NCBI GenBank assembly: GCA_965153455.1
Contig: OZ234493.1
Location: 13,568,213-13,632,212 of the forward strand
Direction: 5' to 3'
DNA: 64,000 nt
Source of the DNA: Sphagnum compactum
Lineage: Eukaryota > Bryophyta > Sphagnopsida > Sphagnales
The notes below the pieces were generated by a model, which did not search any database, had not been told where the DNA came from, and was given only the letters and a program-made list of their open reading frames with translations. Position 1 is the first letter of the stretch, and each line of letters starts with the position of its first letter. Shown here piece by piece: positions 47,364 to 60,812 of the stretch. The position numbers and the translations under genes are program-made.

Positions 47364-50300
47364 TTAGGATACCGGGAGTGTAGTAGCTTTTGACTTCCAA
47401 ATGGAGGCAAGCGTAGTGCCAGAGCGAGACTTATGGATGCGTCTGCTCCCATCTTTTTTTCCCTTCTCCTCCTCCTCCTTTCTGCCATTGTTTCTCATTG
47501 CTTCCTCTAAGTCCAAGGTCTCTGCGGCAAAGGTGCTCAGAGGAGCAGAGTGCGACAATTTGGTGTCCTTTTGGCGCTGCTCCCGGAAATGCTGGAGCAG
47601 CTTTTGAGCTTTGTCCTGGCCTCTCGGATTCCCAGTCACTGAGAGTGACACAAGAGCTGGAATCACACCCTCACGCAACACTAGCTGACTATGCTGCATG
47701 CTATTAGTACAAAGTAATAGCAGGGTGGCTGCGGCATGCTCCTTCTCCTTGGTACTACTTCCTGTCTCAAGAATCTCAGCAAGCACAGCAACACCACCCT
47801 CAGTTTTTGCTATTGTGGATTGGCCTTCTTCAATGGAAGATAGATTGTATAGGAGTGCCACACATTTCTCTACAAGATCAACCTTATGGAGGCTTAGCAA
47901 ATGGACTAGAATTGGGATAGCACCCGCCCGCACAACACGGGGCCGATTACCCAAGAATATGGTCAGATTGTACAAAGTGATTAACGCATCCTTCCTCGCC
48001 TGGTTGGAGCCTGAGATTAAGAGCTGCACCAGCAGTGGGATTGCTCCTGATGAACCTATACATGATTTATTCTCGTTCAAACAGGAGAGGGTCAGCAGCG
48101 CTGCCACTGCAGCTTCTTTGGATGCACGACTCGTTTCAGCTTTCAGCAACTCTACAAACAAGGGCACTCCTCCTGCACCCACCACAGCTGCCTTGTTCCT
48201 GCACACAGTTTTGAAGCAAGAGAGAAGAAAATCAGCTTGCTACCCAATGTGTGATTTTCCCAAACACTAAGTTCTGGTGTCTTATCTGCTGATTTCATTT
48301 GTGTGGGCACGTCACATCATCCTACATGATCAGACGGATGCATCAAAGGCAGTTCCATCATATCTGTGACATCAAAGTAAACCCTAGGCCCTAAAACCTT
48401 CCTCAGCATTCTTGGGATTTTGTGTGTTCTCCAGATTTATATCCCGGGTTTTAAGAAAATGGGTTTTTTTTTACCTGTCATCATTAATAGCAACATTGAG
48501 AAGTGCGAGGGCCCCAACTTCCTGAGCACCATCATCATCTGTATTGATGGTTGTACAGAGAAAATCCACAAGTGCTGGAATGGCACCGCCATCTCCAATA
48601 TGAGCCCGTGCCTTTGCATTGTTCTTTGCTAGAACTCGGATTTCTTCTGCTGCTTGGCAGCGAAGGTGTGGAGACCCATCAGTGAGGTCTGCCACCAGTC
48701 CCTCCAAATGTTTCAACCATTGCTCATTGTTTAGCTCTGTCATCTCTGCTCCTCTCTCTACCAGCCCATATGCTGGTGCCAGTCCGGCCTCACAGACATC
48801 CCTGCTATCTCTTATATATCCAGTTCCCACCCTACAGTTGAGGTCTTGACCCGAGGGATCCAATGCCTCTGCACTTCCTTTTCCATCTGCTTCATTTTCA
48901 GCATCACCAGCAGGCAAGTGATCATTGTCCATGGCTAATCTTGCCTCCTTCAGCTGTTCTCCACTTCGCACCTTTGTGAGTTCTGAGGTCAACTTGATCT
49001 CCCACCTGCATGAAGTGACAGGGGAAGGGGGTGAAGATGGGGGTTCTGGGACACCCATTCCATGGGCCTCACACCAGCTGGCAATCAGACCCTTGACACA
49101 GTAGTTGGGAGTAAGATTGAGGTGCGACAACCTCTGCCGAGTCTTTGGACATGTGACATGGCCTTCCTGTCAAAACCCAACAATGCAAGAAACCAGTTTG
49201 ACAAATCTGTCACCTTCACCATTCATCAATAAACTGGCTCCACATGGTGGATGTACACTAGGGTTAAGGGTTTAGGGTTTAACAAGAATACCAAGGTCTG
49301 GCAGTAAGAAAAAAATAAAAATAAATCTCAATGTCGCCAGAAACTTACTTGGAACCACTTTTCAATGCAGACTCGCTCATATGTTTGGCCAGAGGCCACT
49401 ATCACAGGGTCTGACATAAGCTGTAGTGATATGGGACAGCGCAGTTCCTCTGGTGGCAAAGAGGTCCTTGGAGTTCGTGGTGAACTGGAACAACGATCTC
49501 GTTCAGCAAGATTATCCACAGATGGGGTCGACCCAAGCTCTGAACAATGGCATTCAGCACAATGGTGGGATGGGAAGGAAGGAGATGATAGACCATCTGT
49601 TTCTTCCCCAATTGAAAGCTTGCCAGACAATCCCCAGCCCCAATCAGAAACAGGCCACCTTGCAGGTTCTCCCACACCTTGCAAGACTTCCGTCTCCATG
49701 TGCAAAATGTTATTGAACTTCTTCATCAGCTGGAGTATGTGGCGCGTAACCGCCTCTTTCCGACTGTCTCCTTCATGCCGGGCTTTCTCAAGAAGCCGCT
49801 TTAGGGCATGTTTTTCGACTAGTATAGAATCTGCCGATACCAAGCCCAGCTGGATCACCACCTGACTGAAGGTCTCCTGCTCTGCTTGAGGGTTTTCATA
49901 TCGATCTCCTTTCTGTTTCTGCAATAGCAAAGAAATGATGTCTGCTCCAATCTGCTTCTCACTTGGATCCAGCTCAAATTGGGTTTGGCTCAACTCCACT
50001 TGAATCTCCAAAATCTGCACAAACATCTCAGTTGGTGAATTTCAATCTCCATCTTTGTCATTGCTTTATTTCCTCTCTTTTCTTGAGCTGCCTGGACATT
50101 CATCACTTTCTCTGTTTCATTTCCTTTTATTCAATTGTCTGCCTTGTTAACTTCTAAGAAGAGTAAGGGCATGGGAACTCTGCAGGTACAAACCTGAGCA
50201 CTGAGTTCCTGCGGAACCAGAATTGAAACCCGTCTAAGACTCAACTCCAACCCTTCTTTGACTTCCTGAAATCGTGAGAGCATGGTCTCCCCCTTGATTG

Positions 50301-51074
50301 CCTGCAAGTACTAAGCAGCTCAGCTCAAGTAATATGACTAACAAGGTGCAATCATCTAAGCCTCATGCATAAAAGAAGTGGACAAATGATTTGCCAATTC
50401 AAAAGAGAACCGTGTAAAGAACAAGAGACTCAGTGCAGTTTGAAGATCACCCATCCTATGTCCACAAAGGTCCCCTTGAAAGACTGACTGTTGGGTAGGG
50501 AAATCATGTGAACAACTCAGAGATCCATTGAGAACTGTGAAGATAGGGCACTTATGAAGTCTACCTACCAGGTAGAGCTTGCTGGAGTCTGCACAGTAGT
50601 GTAGGAGGGAACGGGCTTTATCAAGGGCCAGCTGTAGTGCACAGAGTGCTTGGACACCCGATTTCCGAAAGTGAATACATTCCACATCCAGTGCAGGTCC
50701 CAAACCTTGCAACCGCCTCACAAAAACATCCAAGACCCTACATAATCCTCCATGTAGCTGCAAGAAGTGCTCACAAACTCTTCAGTAAGACAAATTATTA
50801 TTGCCCAAGAGAAGTACAAAGGAACTCCAAGGCTACACCCATATTGTCAACATTGTAATCACACCTTCTGCATGGAAAGATATGTTGCCAAGCCAACATA
50901 CTCCCAGGTAAAACTGGAACTGGACTTCACAATAACTTCAAGTCAAAGAGCAAGACTTTGCAAAATCTCTGGTATGTTGCAGGGACAAGACAAGGAGGGA
51001 CTTATGGGTGCTACCTGGGCAGGCTTGGCAAGAGGACTCTGCTGCACCAGACTCTGTACTGTTGCAGTGTCCAT
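47364..51074 (-). CDS. U-box / ARM-repeat E3 ubiquitin ligase, PUB45/PUB6/PUB7 type, six coding exons
   Basis: Exons 51074-51015, 50757-50569, 50301-50194, 50014-49349, 49166-48475 and 48198-47364 splice in phase to 849 residues. The N-terminal UND-type helical region contains [42 protein letters not shown] and [18 protein letters not shown]. The U-box is at about residues 305-380 ([33 protein letters not shown], then [27 protein letters not shown]). ARM repeats run from about 490 to 790 ([60 protein letters not shown]). A tail with SAPLS and a basic segment ([13 protein letters not shown]) parallels Arabidopsis PUB45. U-box proteins bind E2 enzymes and ubiquitinate targets recruited by the ARM array. 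The ATG at 51074 is chosen by alignment with the family start; an in-frame ATG at 51167 would add 31 residues. A likely 5' UTR acceptor lies near 51098. Confidence 0.93.
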
Positions 51075-52600
51075 CTCTCCCTGATTCAACTCACACCCTG
51101 CTTCACATAAACCCAGCAAAAGTAAAGCTTCAACAACATGGCGAGATGAGGGACCAATCATTAACATTCATTCATAGTTCTTCTTCTGCTAACACACAGC
51201 AGCAGCTTCAGCAGTTCATATTGAGGCCCTGCCTGCTCTTGTTGTCCATGATCTATACTACTGCAGAGAGAAACCCAATCATATACCTATCTATGAGATC
51301 ACAGCGACATCTCCAAAACAACAATTCAATGATAACATGACACCGAGTGCAGTCATAACCTTATGAGAGTCCGTCACAAAGTGTCAGACCCATCACCTTC
51401 ATCACAAATAGTCCATTGACAACATGCTGCCATGACTAATTACACCCAACTCAAACTTCATGAGCTCCAGACAGTGGGTGTGTAGATAAGTATTGCAGAG
51501 GGTTATAACCCAGGTAAAGATATGAAACTGTAGTATATGGTATGGGAATGGTACCAGTGGCATCTCCCATTCAGCTGAGTCAACTGGGAGACTTGTGTGC
51601 ACTGTCCAGATTCATCCTGACACCCACAAACATTGCTTCCCATATCAATAGCTGCCAATTTATGATGACAGTCCACCACAGCTTTAGGAATGGAGCTGCC
51701 GCCTCATATGCTATTGAGGACAAAAGCACTGTTTGATGAATGTGCCTTTCTTCTCAGACACCATAACAGTGGTTACAACATGGTAATACCGAACACAAAA
51801 ACTAGGTGTATACCCAAAACATGCAAGAGAGAGATTTTCTATGCGATACAAGAACAGCACCACCATACATTTCCTCTTTCTGATGTCCTCAGATGTAGCC
51901 AGAAATGACATCAGTCCTCTTCTGTCCCACTCAAAAACAAACTGTACATGAGGGATGTCCAAAATTGAGGAGGAGCAGTATTAAACTCTTTGTAGCAAAT
52001 TTGGAGAAAAACAAACTGTTGGCAATCCATCAGCCATGAAAGTGGTGAGCTTCACAATTGTGATGGGGCCAAGTGCTAGATTTGGGTGGCAAGGGTTTTT
52101 ACCTCATATCACCTCCAACACCTTCTCCATTGACAATCATGTCTTCAGCATCATCTGCCTTCAGTAGCTTTGCTTTCTCACAATTGTTTGGTTGTTCTCC
52201 CTGGGGTTTTCAGAGAAAATCTCTGGGATGACTATCTGCTTGGCTCCATTCAAGGCTGCTTCTTGCTGAACCCAACTCTCAGTAGTTTCTCCCCTTCTTC
52301 TCTTCTGATGCTCCTCTTGTTGTTGTTGCTTTCCCTTCCTCTCTCTCTCTCTCTCTCACCCCCTTTCTGCTGACTTTCTATATGCCAAGCTCCTGCAAAA
52401 CCGTCATCTCCGTCTCCTCCGTGTCCACGACGAGGATTTGAACCAAAAACTTCACGACCCAAAACCCAATTGCCTCTCTCTGTCTCCCTGTGGGGATCAA
52501 TCCTTCCGAAAGACTCAACAACTGCCGGAGGCAAATCCGGTAACTAACGGACAGAACAATCTTTCGCTACGATTTTCTTGCCACGACTAGATAGCTCTAC

Positions 52601-52646
<46 letters not shown>

Positions 52647-53240
52647 CTGTGTGCCTCCTCCTCCTCCTTCCCGGAGCTGTGCACAAACAAGAAGAGCATT
52701 CACAAACTCAAGCAATCCAAGCAAATCAAGCAACCAATCCTCGTCGACGAGCTTCAAAAACTTGAGAAAAGAGAGACAAAACCACCTCGGGAAAAAAAGA
52801 AGAAAAAGAAGCTTTCAAACAGACCCAAAATGAATTCTCCACAAAGCCAGAGACATGGAGAGAAACAAAAAACACAAACAAACAACTAGGAGAAGCAAAA
52901 TTGGAGAAGCAAACTGCGAATTAGAACAAGAACGGAAACAAACCAAAATTTGAAGAATTTTTATTTTTTTGGTTTGTATGCAGAATGAGTTGTGGGAGAT
53001 TTTTGTGGTACCTACGATTGTTTGGGATTGCTGCCGCTGCTGCTGCTGTGGAGAGGAAGAAGAAAGAGGAGGAGGAGGAGGAGGTGTTGCAGCAGACGAA
53101 GCGCGCGGTGCGCGACGTCCCAGACGCAGTGCAACGCACCAAAAGAGCGTTTGTCTGGATCCTTTCCCTTCCCTTTCCTTTCCTTTTGTGTTGGGAGGGG
53201 GTTTCCAGGCCGCTCCCAAGGCTATTTTTTTAATTAATTA
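51075..53240 (-). promoter_or_regulatory. Leader and promoter region of the U-box gene
   Basis: The leader probably includes an intron ending near 51098. CT microsatellites sit at 52340-52357 and 52601-52641, and CTGCTG/GAGGAGG runs at 53030-53090. The repeat element at 51339-51493 is shared with a KTN80 intron. Frames in this interval follow simple repeats and are not supported as genes. Confidence 0.4.
51339..51493. repeat. Second copy of the ~145-bp element found in a KTN80 intron
   Basis: Matches 30779-30920 in the same orientation through GAGTGCAGTCATAACC, TTATGAG-GT, TCACAAAGTGTCAGAC, TGCCATGACT, TTCATGAGCTCC and CAGTGGGTGTG. It also has insertions relative to that copy, for example near 51405-51440. 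It lies upstream of the U-box coding start, probably inside a leader intron. Confidence 0.75.
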
Positions 53241-53250
53241 ATTAACTAAT

Positions 53251-53705
53251 TTTGGTCGAATTCTGGCTATTGAAAATCTTCTCCAAAAGCACTGGTCCAT
53301 TTTGTTTGTGATTATGTAGGCAACAAAGTGAGAATGATGCATCCACAGGAAGATTTAGCCAAATTTGATTAAAAGCTAAATATATAGAAAAACATCTGGC
53401 GATTTTTCTTCAACTTTGGTCGAATTCTGGCTATTGAAAATCTTCTCAAACAGCACTTGTCAATTTTGTTTGTCATGTTGGCACCCAAGTGGCAATGATC
53501 CTCCACAGGAAGATTTAGCCAAATTTGATTAAAAGCTAAATATATATAGAAGAAATCTGGCAATTTTTCTTCAACTTTGGTTGAATTCTGGCTATTGAAA
53601 ATCTTCCCAAAAAGCACTTGTCCCATTTTGTTTGTTATGTAGCCGCCAAAGTGCCGATGATCCATCCACAGGAAACATTTAGCCAAATTTGGTTACAAAC
53701 TGAAT
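53251..53705. repeat. Three ~162-bp tandem repeats
   Basis: Units start at TTTGGT(C/T)GAATTCTGGCTA near 53251, 53415 and 53576. Each continues with TTGAAAATCTTC, AAGCACT, TTTTGTTTGT, a GTAGGCAACAAAGTG-like stretch, ATCCACAGGAA and ATTTAGCCAAATTTG. Confidence 0.9.
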
Positions 53706-55137
53706 ATTATATCACAAATTCCTTTTTGTAAAAGAAAAAATTTGCAAAATTTGCAAGATTTTTTAAAGGATAAATTTCAGAAATATCAAACCTCCAAAAT
53801 TAGAAAATGAACATTTTGGTCACAAATTTTGTTATCAAAAAAAGAAAAACATTTGATAAATTTTCATGAAATTGCCTTTTTGGGGAGAAATTTTCACCAC
53901 ATTTCATTCTCATAGCTTTTTAGTTTTAGGGCAAATTGTCACAAGTTCTTTATGTTGTAAAAAAATTATCAACATTTTGTTTACAAACATGTTGTCAATT
54001 AATGTTAAATCTCTTTTGGGATGATTGCTAATGATACTACATTAAAAAAACTAGAAAAAAAAGAAGGGGAAAAAAAAAAAAAACTATCTCTCATTCGAAT
54101 ATAGTTTCTAATAGTTAATATGTATTAGTTGAACTAAATATTATTTAATATTTATTCCTCAAACCTAATAGGTAATGTTTAATATTTATCAATTGAACAA
54201 AATTAAGCAATTGAAGTAGCCAAATAATTTTTAAAAATTCAGGTAAAAGGCCAAAAAAAAATATAAATAAAATAAAATTGGATGCAACCTTAAGCACACC
54301 CGACTACTTTTGTGATTTGGTTTGTGTGTTGACAATTAATCTTAAACCCAAAAAATTGATTTGTTTGTAAACATTTGTGTAAAATTTTGCACACACACCC
54401 AAATAAATAAAAAAATAAAAATTGTAATGTGTTTGTAAATGTTAACAATAACAAAAGAAGCTACATGATTATTACATCATGATGTGTTCATGTATTAACA
54501 ATAACAATAGAATTAAGCTACAAGATGATTAATAATAAGCATACTTAGGGATTTTTGTAGAAATAAAGCTTAGCATGTTTCATTTTTCTTAATTACCTAT
54601 GAATTCACATGAGAAAGAAAAACACGTTGTTTTATTATATTTCCCTTTGTTTTTTTTAAAATGCAACTTGAGCATTATTAGTTGTTTAGTATAGTATGAA
54701 TGGTGAATAAAAAATTAATTAATTACAATGATGTACAATAGTCTTTTTTGTGAGCATTATTACACAAAACACAACAAAGGGGGAAATTTTTTGAAGCCAC
54801 GAGGGAATAAAGGTCGTTGCCACTATATATATATATATATATATATATGGAGGTGCATCAATGACTAGGTACTTAAATTTTGGGTTTATTGACAATTTAA
54901 AAATATAAGCCATGCAATTTTTTTAATTGCAATATTTGAAACCCTTTCTACAAGACATCAATAAAAAAATACCAAAATAATGGAATTAAAAGTCAAATTG
55001 TGAAACAATTCATATGAAGACAAATTCATCAAAGCACAAAACCAATCAAATTGCATTGAAAAGGAAAAAATAGGGGGCAAAGGATTACAAATTCTATTTG
55101 CCCCCCCTCCCCCCATCCTCCCCAAAGGAAAAATGAT
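53700..55137. repeat. Large direct repeat, copy 1 (~1.44 kb)
   Basis: Begins TGAATATTATATCACAAATT and runs to CCTCCCCAAAGGAAAAATGA. It is matched over its length by 55699-57140 with few substitutions and short indels, mostly in homopolymers and AT runs. It contains no long ORF and no obvious TG..CA ends. Confidence 0.88.
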
Positions 55138-55698
55138 TCTGGCTATTGAAAATCCTTTAAAAACTCGATTATAGCACTTTCAACTTTCTTTTAATATAGC
55201 TATTTGGCTATAATATAGGAAATAATAATTCAGTGATTATTTTTCTCACAAGTTGTGTAGTTTTTTTTCCTCCTAGTGCAAATTTTGCTAATTAAATAAG
55301 GAAAAATTAGCCAACAATGCTCAAGCTGCTCCTCTTAGATAGTGAATTTTAATTTTAATTTTTAATTTTGGGGATTGGTGAATTTTTTCCAGCATAAATT
55401 CAGTGATTTTTTTCTTTAAAATTATGTCATTTTTACTGAAAAATTTATTTTTATTTTATTTTTGACAAATGTGCTTAAAATCCAACCAGTTTTTCTATAT
55501 CTTTGGGAAATTTTAACTTAATTTGTATATCATAAAATTAGAAAAAACAAACCCCGATTTCCACCTCAAATGGAATATTCTGTCAAAAATTCTTTTTCCT
55601 AAAGAAAAAAATTTGTGAAGTTTTAGAGAGAGAGAGAGGTATATTTATTTATTTATTTATTATTTAATTTTAACAAAATTTGAACCTTAAACATCAAA
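55138..55698. other. Spacer between the large direct repeats
   Basis: Begins with CTGGCTATTGAAAATCCTTT, matching the core of the three-copy repeat at 53251-53705. The rest is AT-rich with a GAGA run near 55626 and an ATTT run near 55643. No gene is seen. Confidence 0.6.
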
Positions 55699-57140
55699 AA
55701 TGAATATTATATCACAAATTCCTTTTTGTAAAAGAAAAAATTTGCAAAATTTGCAAGATTTTAAAGGATAAATTTCAGGAATATCAAACCTCCAAAATTA
55801 GAAAATGAACATTTTTGTCACAAATTTTGTTATCAAAAAAAGAAAAACATTTGATAAATTTTCATGAAATTGCCTTTTTGGGAGAAATTTTCACCACATT
55901 TCATTCTCATAGCTTTTTAGTTTTAGGGCAAATTGTCACAAGTTCTTTAATTTGTAAAAAATTATCAACATTTTGTTTACAAACATGTTGTCAATTAATG
56001 TTAAATCTCTTTTGGGATGATTGTTAATGATACTACATTAAAAAACTAGAAAAAAAAGAAGGGAAAAAAAAAAAAAAAAACTATCTCTCATTCAAATATA
56101 GTTTCTAATAGTTAATATGTATTAGTTGAACTAAATATTATCTAATATTTATTACTCAAACCTAATAGGTAATGTTTAATATTTATCAATTGAACAAAAT
56201 TAAGCAATTGAAGTAGCCAAATAATTTTTAAAAATTCAGGTAAAAGGCCAAAAAAATAAATAAATAAAATAAAATTGGATGCAACCTTAAGCACACCCGA
56301 CTACTTTTGTGATTTGGTTTGTGTGTTGACAATTAATCTTAAACCCAAATGATTTGTTTGTAAACATTTGTGTAAAATTTTGCACACACACCCAAAAAAT
56401 AAAAAATAAAAAATTGTAATGTGTTTGTAAAATGTTAACAATAACAAAAGAAGCTACATGATTATTACATCATGATGTGTTCATGTATTAACAATAACAA
56501 TAGAATTAAGCTACAAGTTGATTAATAATAAGCGTACTTAGGGATTTTTATAAAAATAAGCTTAGCATGTTTCATTTTCTTAATTACCTATGAATTCACA
56601 TGAGAAAGAAATAACACGTGTTTTATTATATTTCCCTTTGTTTTTTTTTTAATGCAACTTGAGCATTATTAGTTGTTTAGTATATAGTTTCAAAGTCAAA
56701 ATGGTGAATAAAAAATTAAATTACAATGATGTACAATAGTCTTTTTTTTGTGAGCATTATTACACAAAACACAACAAAGGGGGAAAAAATTTGAAGCCAC
56801 GAGGGAATAAAGGTGGTTGCCACTCTATATATATATATATATATATGGAGGTGCATCAATGACTAGGTACTTAAATTTTGGGTTTATTGACAATTTTAAA
56901 ATAAAAGCTATGCAATTTTTTTAATTGCAATATTTGAAACCCTTTCTACAAGACATCAATAAAAAAATTACCAAAATAATGGAAATTAAAAGTCAAATTG
57001 TAAAACATTCATATGAAGACAAAATCATCAAAGCACAAAACCAATCAAATTGCATTGAAAAGAAAAGAAAAAAAAGGGGGGGCGAGGATTACAAATTCTA
57101 TTTGCACCCCCTCCCCCCCTCCTCCCCAAAGGAAAAATGA
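55699..57140. repeat. Large direct repeat, copy 2 (~1.44 kb)
   Basis: Same order of landmarks as copy 1: TTGCAAAATTTGCAAGATTT, CATTTGATAAATTTTCATGA, AGCACACCCGACTACTTTTG, ATGATGTGTTCATG, GAAGCCACGAGGGAATAAAG, an AT microsatellite and GGAGGTGCATCAATGACTAG. It is about 2.0 kb downstream of copy 1 in the same orientation. Confidence 0.88.
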
Positions 57141-57614
57141 TTTTTGTGGACCCCTTCAAAAGGGCCCCTCCATTAAGAGGGAACATTTCATGGGGGGAAT
57201 GTCTTAGGTTAGGTTATGTTGCATTATGGAATAGGCCCCAATAAGGGGCCCATTCTACCTAGGAACATGGCAAGCTTAGGGGCAAGCCGCCATTTTGTTA
57301 GGGTTGGTAATAGCTTATGGCAATGTGTGTGTTCCATAATGTAATTGGTTTTTTGTAATCAAATGAAGAAGTTATGATCAAATTAATACTTGCATAATTG
57401 TTTTGTGAATAATCTAATTGATTGTAAACTTTTCAACCCTATAAATCTTGAGAAATGCTAGATGAAGAAAAAAAAAAAAAAGGGCTTCACATTCATCAAG
57501 TAAAATAAAAGATGTAATATAACATTGTCAAAAAATCAACTTAAGATCCATAAAAAACAAATTCCCGAAAAATAAAGTAGTGTGTAAAAAAGCAAGAGTT
57601 GTCATCCCTCCCAA

Positions 57615-57652
<38 letters not shown>

Positions 57653-60111
57653 TATTGATATTTAAGGGAATTGAGTGCAACCACAAAGGCCAAAGTTAAC
57701 ATAGAATTTGAACATTTTAGTACCAAATCTTTTAATAATATGGGAAACTTTTGTTCCAAAATATCTAGACCTAATCTTGGAAATTGGGACCCTTAAGCTA
57801 CCTTGTGTTGAAACTTTGAAGTGGGTAAAAAACTGGGTATTGACGAGTGTTGGCTGATTATTGAGAAAATACATGGTTATTTAATAATGTTATTAATAAT
57901 TTGTCGATTGATTATTGAGTTTTTAAATTTAAAAAAAAAAAAAACTACCCACCTAGCATTCTTGTGGTAATAGAACGGGCAAGACCTTTAAGGGTTGAAT
58001 ATTAAAATTTTCAAAATTTAATAACCTACCCAAATGAAGAACATCCAAGTAAATTACGCCTTAAACCCTAAACTTATTAGACCTTAAACCCTAGACTCTA
58101 AACTTTTCAGTGTAACTATTTTATTTTGCGCCTTCTTGTTCCCATTTCTTCTTTGAATTGGAGATTTCCTTGAAAAATTTGAGTAGCTAACTTGTCTCCA
58201 CTTTGGATTGAATTGTTACACTTGTTACACTTGGTTTGTTGTAATAGTTGCCCATTACTCTCTTTTTGACTTACATCATCCTTGTGCATTTCTTGCTTTG
58301 CTACAATCATAGGAAGGAAGCACAAGGGCAATGGGGACACACACTTTTGACCTAGGTAAAAGAAAAAGAAAAAGGAAAAAAGAAAAACCTAGACCTAAAC
58401 CCTAGGTATCTACTAGCCTTCCAACTTGGACTTGCTTGAATCAAAGGTTTTTTTTGTAAACCCTACTTGGGTCCTATGCAAAAGAAGTGAACCCAAAAAA
58501 ACTTTTTGAACTAACCATCAAAGGTCTTGCATGGGACAACATACCTTAATAATATTAGGGAAGTATAGATTTTCCTATTGAATTTGTCTTCTATGTATTT
58601 ACTATCACAACTTTTTATTATAAGAAAAATCAAAGGGGTTTTTACAAGGTTTAACCTCCATCATGGTTTATACCTTTCATCTATTTAATTTCCATTTCTC
58701 CCACTTTTGTTTTGGAAACCAATGCTTTCAAGGTAGTATCCTCATTTTCACTTCTTTCTTAATCCTTACATTCATCCTATCCTAAGTTCTAACTAGGCAA
58801 CTATTCCTTTTTTGTTCATCATTTGTTTGGATAAAATGGGGGGAAATTAAACATCTAGGAGGCTACATGGTGAGCACATATGGAAAAACAATTGTACAAA
58901 AGCTTCATCAAACATAACTAGGAATGACTTAGAAAAGAGCAAGCACCAACCTTTTCATATTGGCAAAATATTTTGCTAAGAGTGAAATTAAAAATAAAAA
59001 AACTGAAAAATGAAACATATTTTGAAAGATTCCATGATTGGAAAAATGACCCCCAAAAAGAGTGAAAATTGCCATATTTCTACATTTGGTTTCTAATAAA
59101 TAGCAAGAAATAGAGAAAAATGATTAAATGTTTTTTCTTCATATTTGGTTTATAACTATATTTGGCTACATCTCCTAGGGATGGTCATCACTTTTTCTAC
59201 ATGTTCCATTTTCATTACATTAAGTAAACCAAAAATTCCTAAAAAAATCACTAGAAAACACGAAACATTATCAATGAATTAAATGCAACTTGATCTTTCA
59301 CACTAAAGCACACATGCTCATGTTAATGCCCAAGAAGAAATAATTTCCTTCAATTATTTTGTTGTACCTGAGTTACCAAAATAAGTAGGTTTAGTGTACC
59401 GAAGTTTTTGAAGTAGAGCTTGTGAAACAAGGGTTGAAACCAATGTTGGGTGGTTTTCAAGATTGTAGTGAAAACTTGTTCGATTTTTAAGCCAAATTTT
59501 TACCATGAAAATCATCGGGTATCACTAGTTTGTGATACCCAAATTTAATGAATGTTGTCCCCTTGGTTCTCACTTCAATGGAAACCTCCCATTTGAAAAC
59601 CACCTTCTTAAAGATATAAACAAAACCACCTAGGGTGATTCTTACTTATAAAGGTCTAGAGTTAAGGGGCTAGTTTAGGGGTAGGCGATAGGCAATTTAT
59701 ACTTATTAGTTGTGGATGCATCACAAAGATCAATGTTGTTTTTTCAATGGGTTGCTTTGATTTGTGCATTTTGATTGACATTATTTTTAATGCTCCCAAA
59801 CAAAAGCTTTTTCCATCAACATAGGAATGTTGAAGGTTCAATTTACAACCACATTTGAGTCACAAATGTATTGCATTTGAGAAAGAAGAAAGATGGAGTT
59901 TGCAAGGTAGCTTGGGACAAAACACCATTGGGAAAAAGCTTGGAGAAAATAGTATTCCTTATATAATAGGTCAACCAATGTTCCGTGAGGAAGATACGAC
60001 CTTTGTCAAGCAACACTAGTCAAGCATTATTACCTTTCTCACGCAACATTACTATGTTTTCCTTGAACAACTTGGCCCCACTTCCCTTGAAAGTGGAGTT
60101 ATGATTTATAT
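57141..60111. other. AT-rich intergenic DNA, no gene
   Basis: Contains a long (AT)n run at about 57621-57650 and telomere-like AAACCCTAAAC and AAACCCTAGAC near 58065-58095. The minus-strand frame at 58116-58340 (TKCNKCNNSIQSGDK) is not recognisable as a protein family. Confidence 0.55.
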
Positions 60112-60812
60112 GAGGAGCTCGTATAGGTACATTTTCCTAAGAAAAACATCCATTCTTGTGCAACTTGGTCCCACTTTCCTAGCCAAGTTGCCCAAGAGAA
60201 TACTAATAATTCAAGTGCAATTCCATAAGGAAAAGGGGAATTGATGTCATGCTTTTTGCATGACCTTGGCTACATTTGTAGGGACAACATGAAGGAAAGT
60301 TACAATGTTTTAGAATTTTTAAAAGGTTGTTGCACAATGGATGAATGTGTTTTCAACTTCTCATATGTAATTTTCAAATTTTCATTCACTATTCAATTTA
60401 AAAATTTCAATGTGATAACCATTGTGTTGTTTTTCATCCATTTTTTAACTTCAATTTTTAATACCATTTTGTAAATTTTATCCATTTTCAACCTTTTTGG
60501 CAAAATTTTCATCCATTTCATAACCTTAATTTCTTAACTTTTGATCAATTGCATAATTTTACTTTACGAAATTTCACCCATTGTGCAATTTTTGAAAAAA
60601 AATCATCCATCATGCAATACTTCATCCATCATGCATGTTTTCCCCAAATAAGTGTAGCCAAGCTCCTTGAGAAATCATGCTGCCAATTCCCCTTCTTCAA
60701 AGGGACCTTAGCCTAAATTAATTTTTTTTCCATTGACCAACTTGGCTAAGGAAGTGGGATCAAGTTGCACATGGATGGATGGTTTCCCTAGGGGTGTGTA
60801 CGCAAGCTCCTT
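60112..60812. repeat. Long imperfect inverted repeat (~180-bp arms, ~340-bp loop)
   Basis: Arms are about 60112-60291 and 60634-60812. The best part pairs 60159-60190 with 60738-60769: 32 bases with 3 mismatches. The arms also pair at AAGGGGAATTG (left) with CAATTCCCCTT (right), and at TTGGCTACA with TGTAGCCAA. The loop is made of degenerate repeats around TTCATCCATT and CATCCATCATGCA. Confidence 0.78.

Noticed and set aside
53700-57140. The 1.44-kb direct repeats as LTRs of one retrotransposon
   Set aside because: The 560-bp spacer has no coding motif, and the repeats lack TG..CA ends, a primer-binding site and a polypurine tract at the right places.
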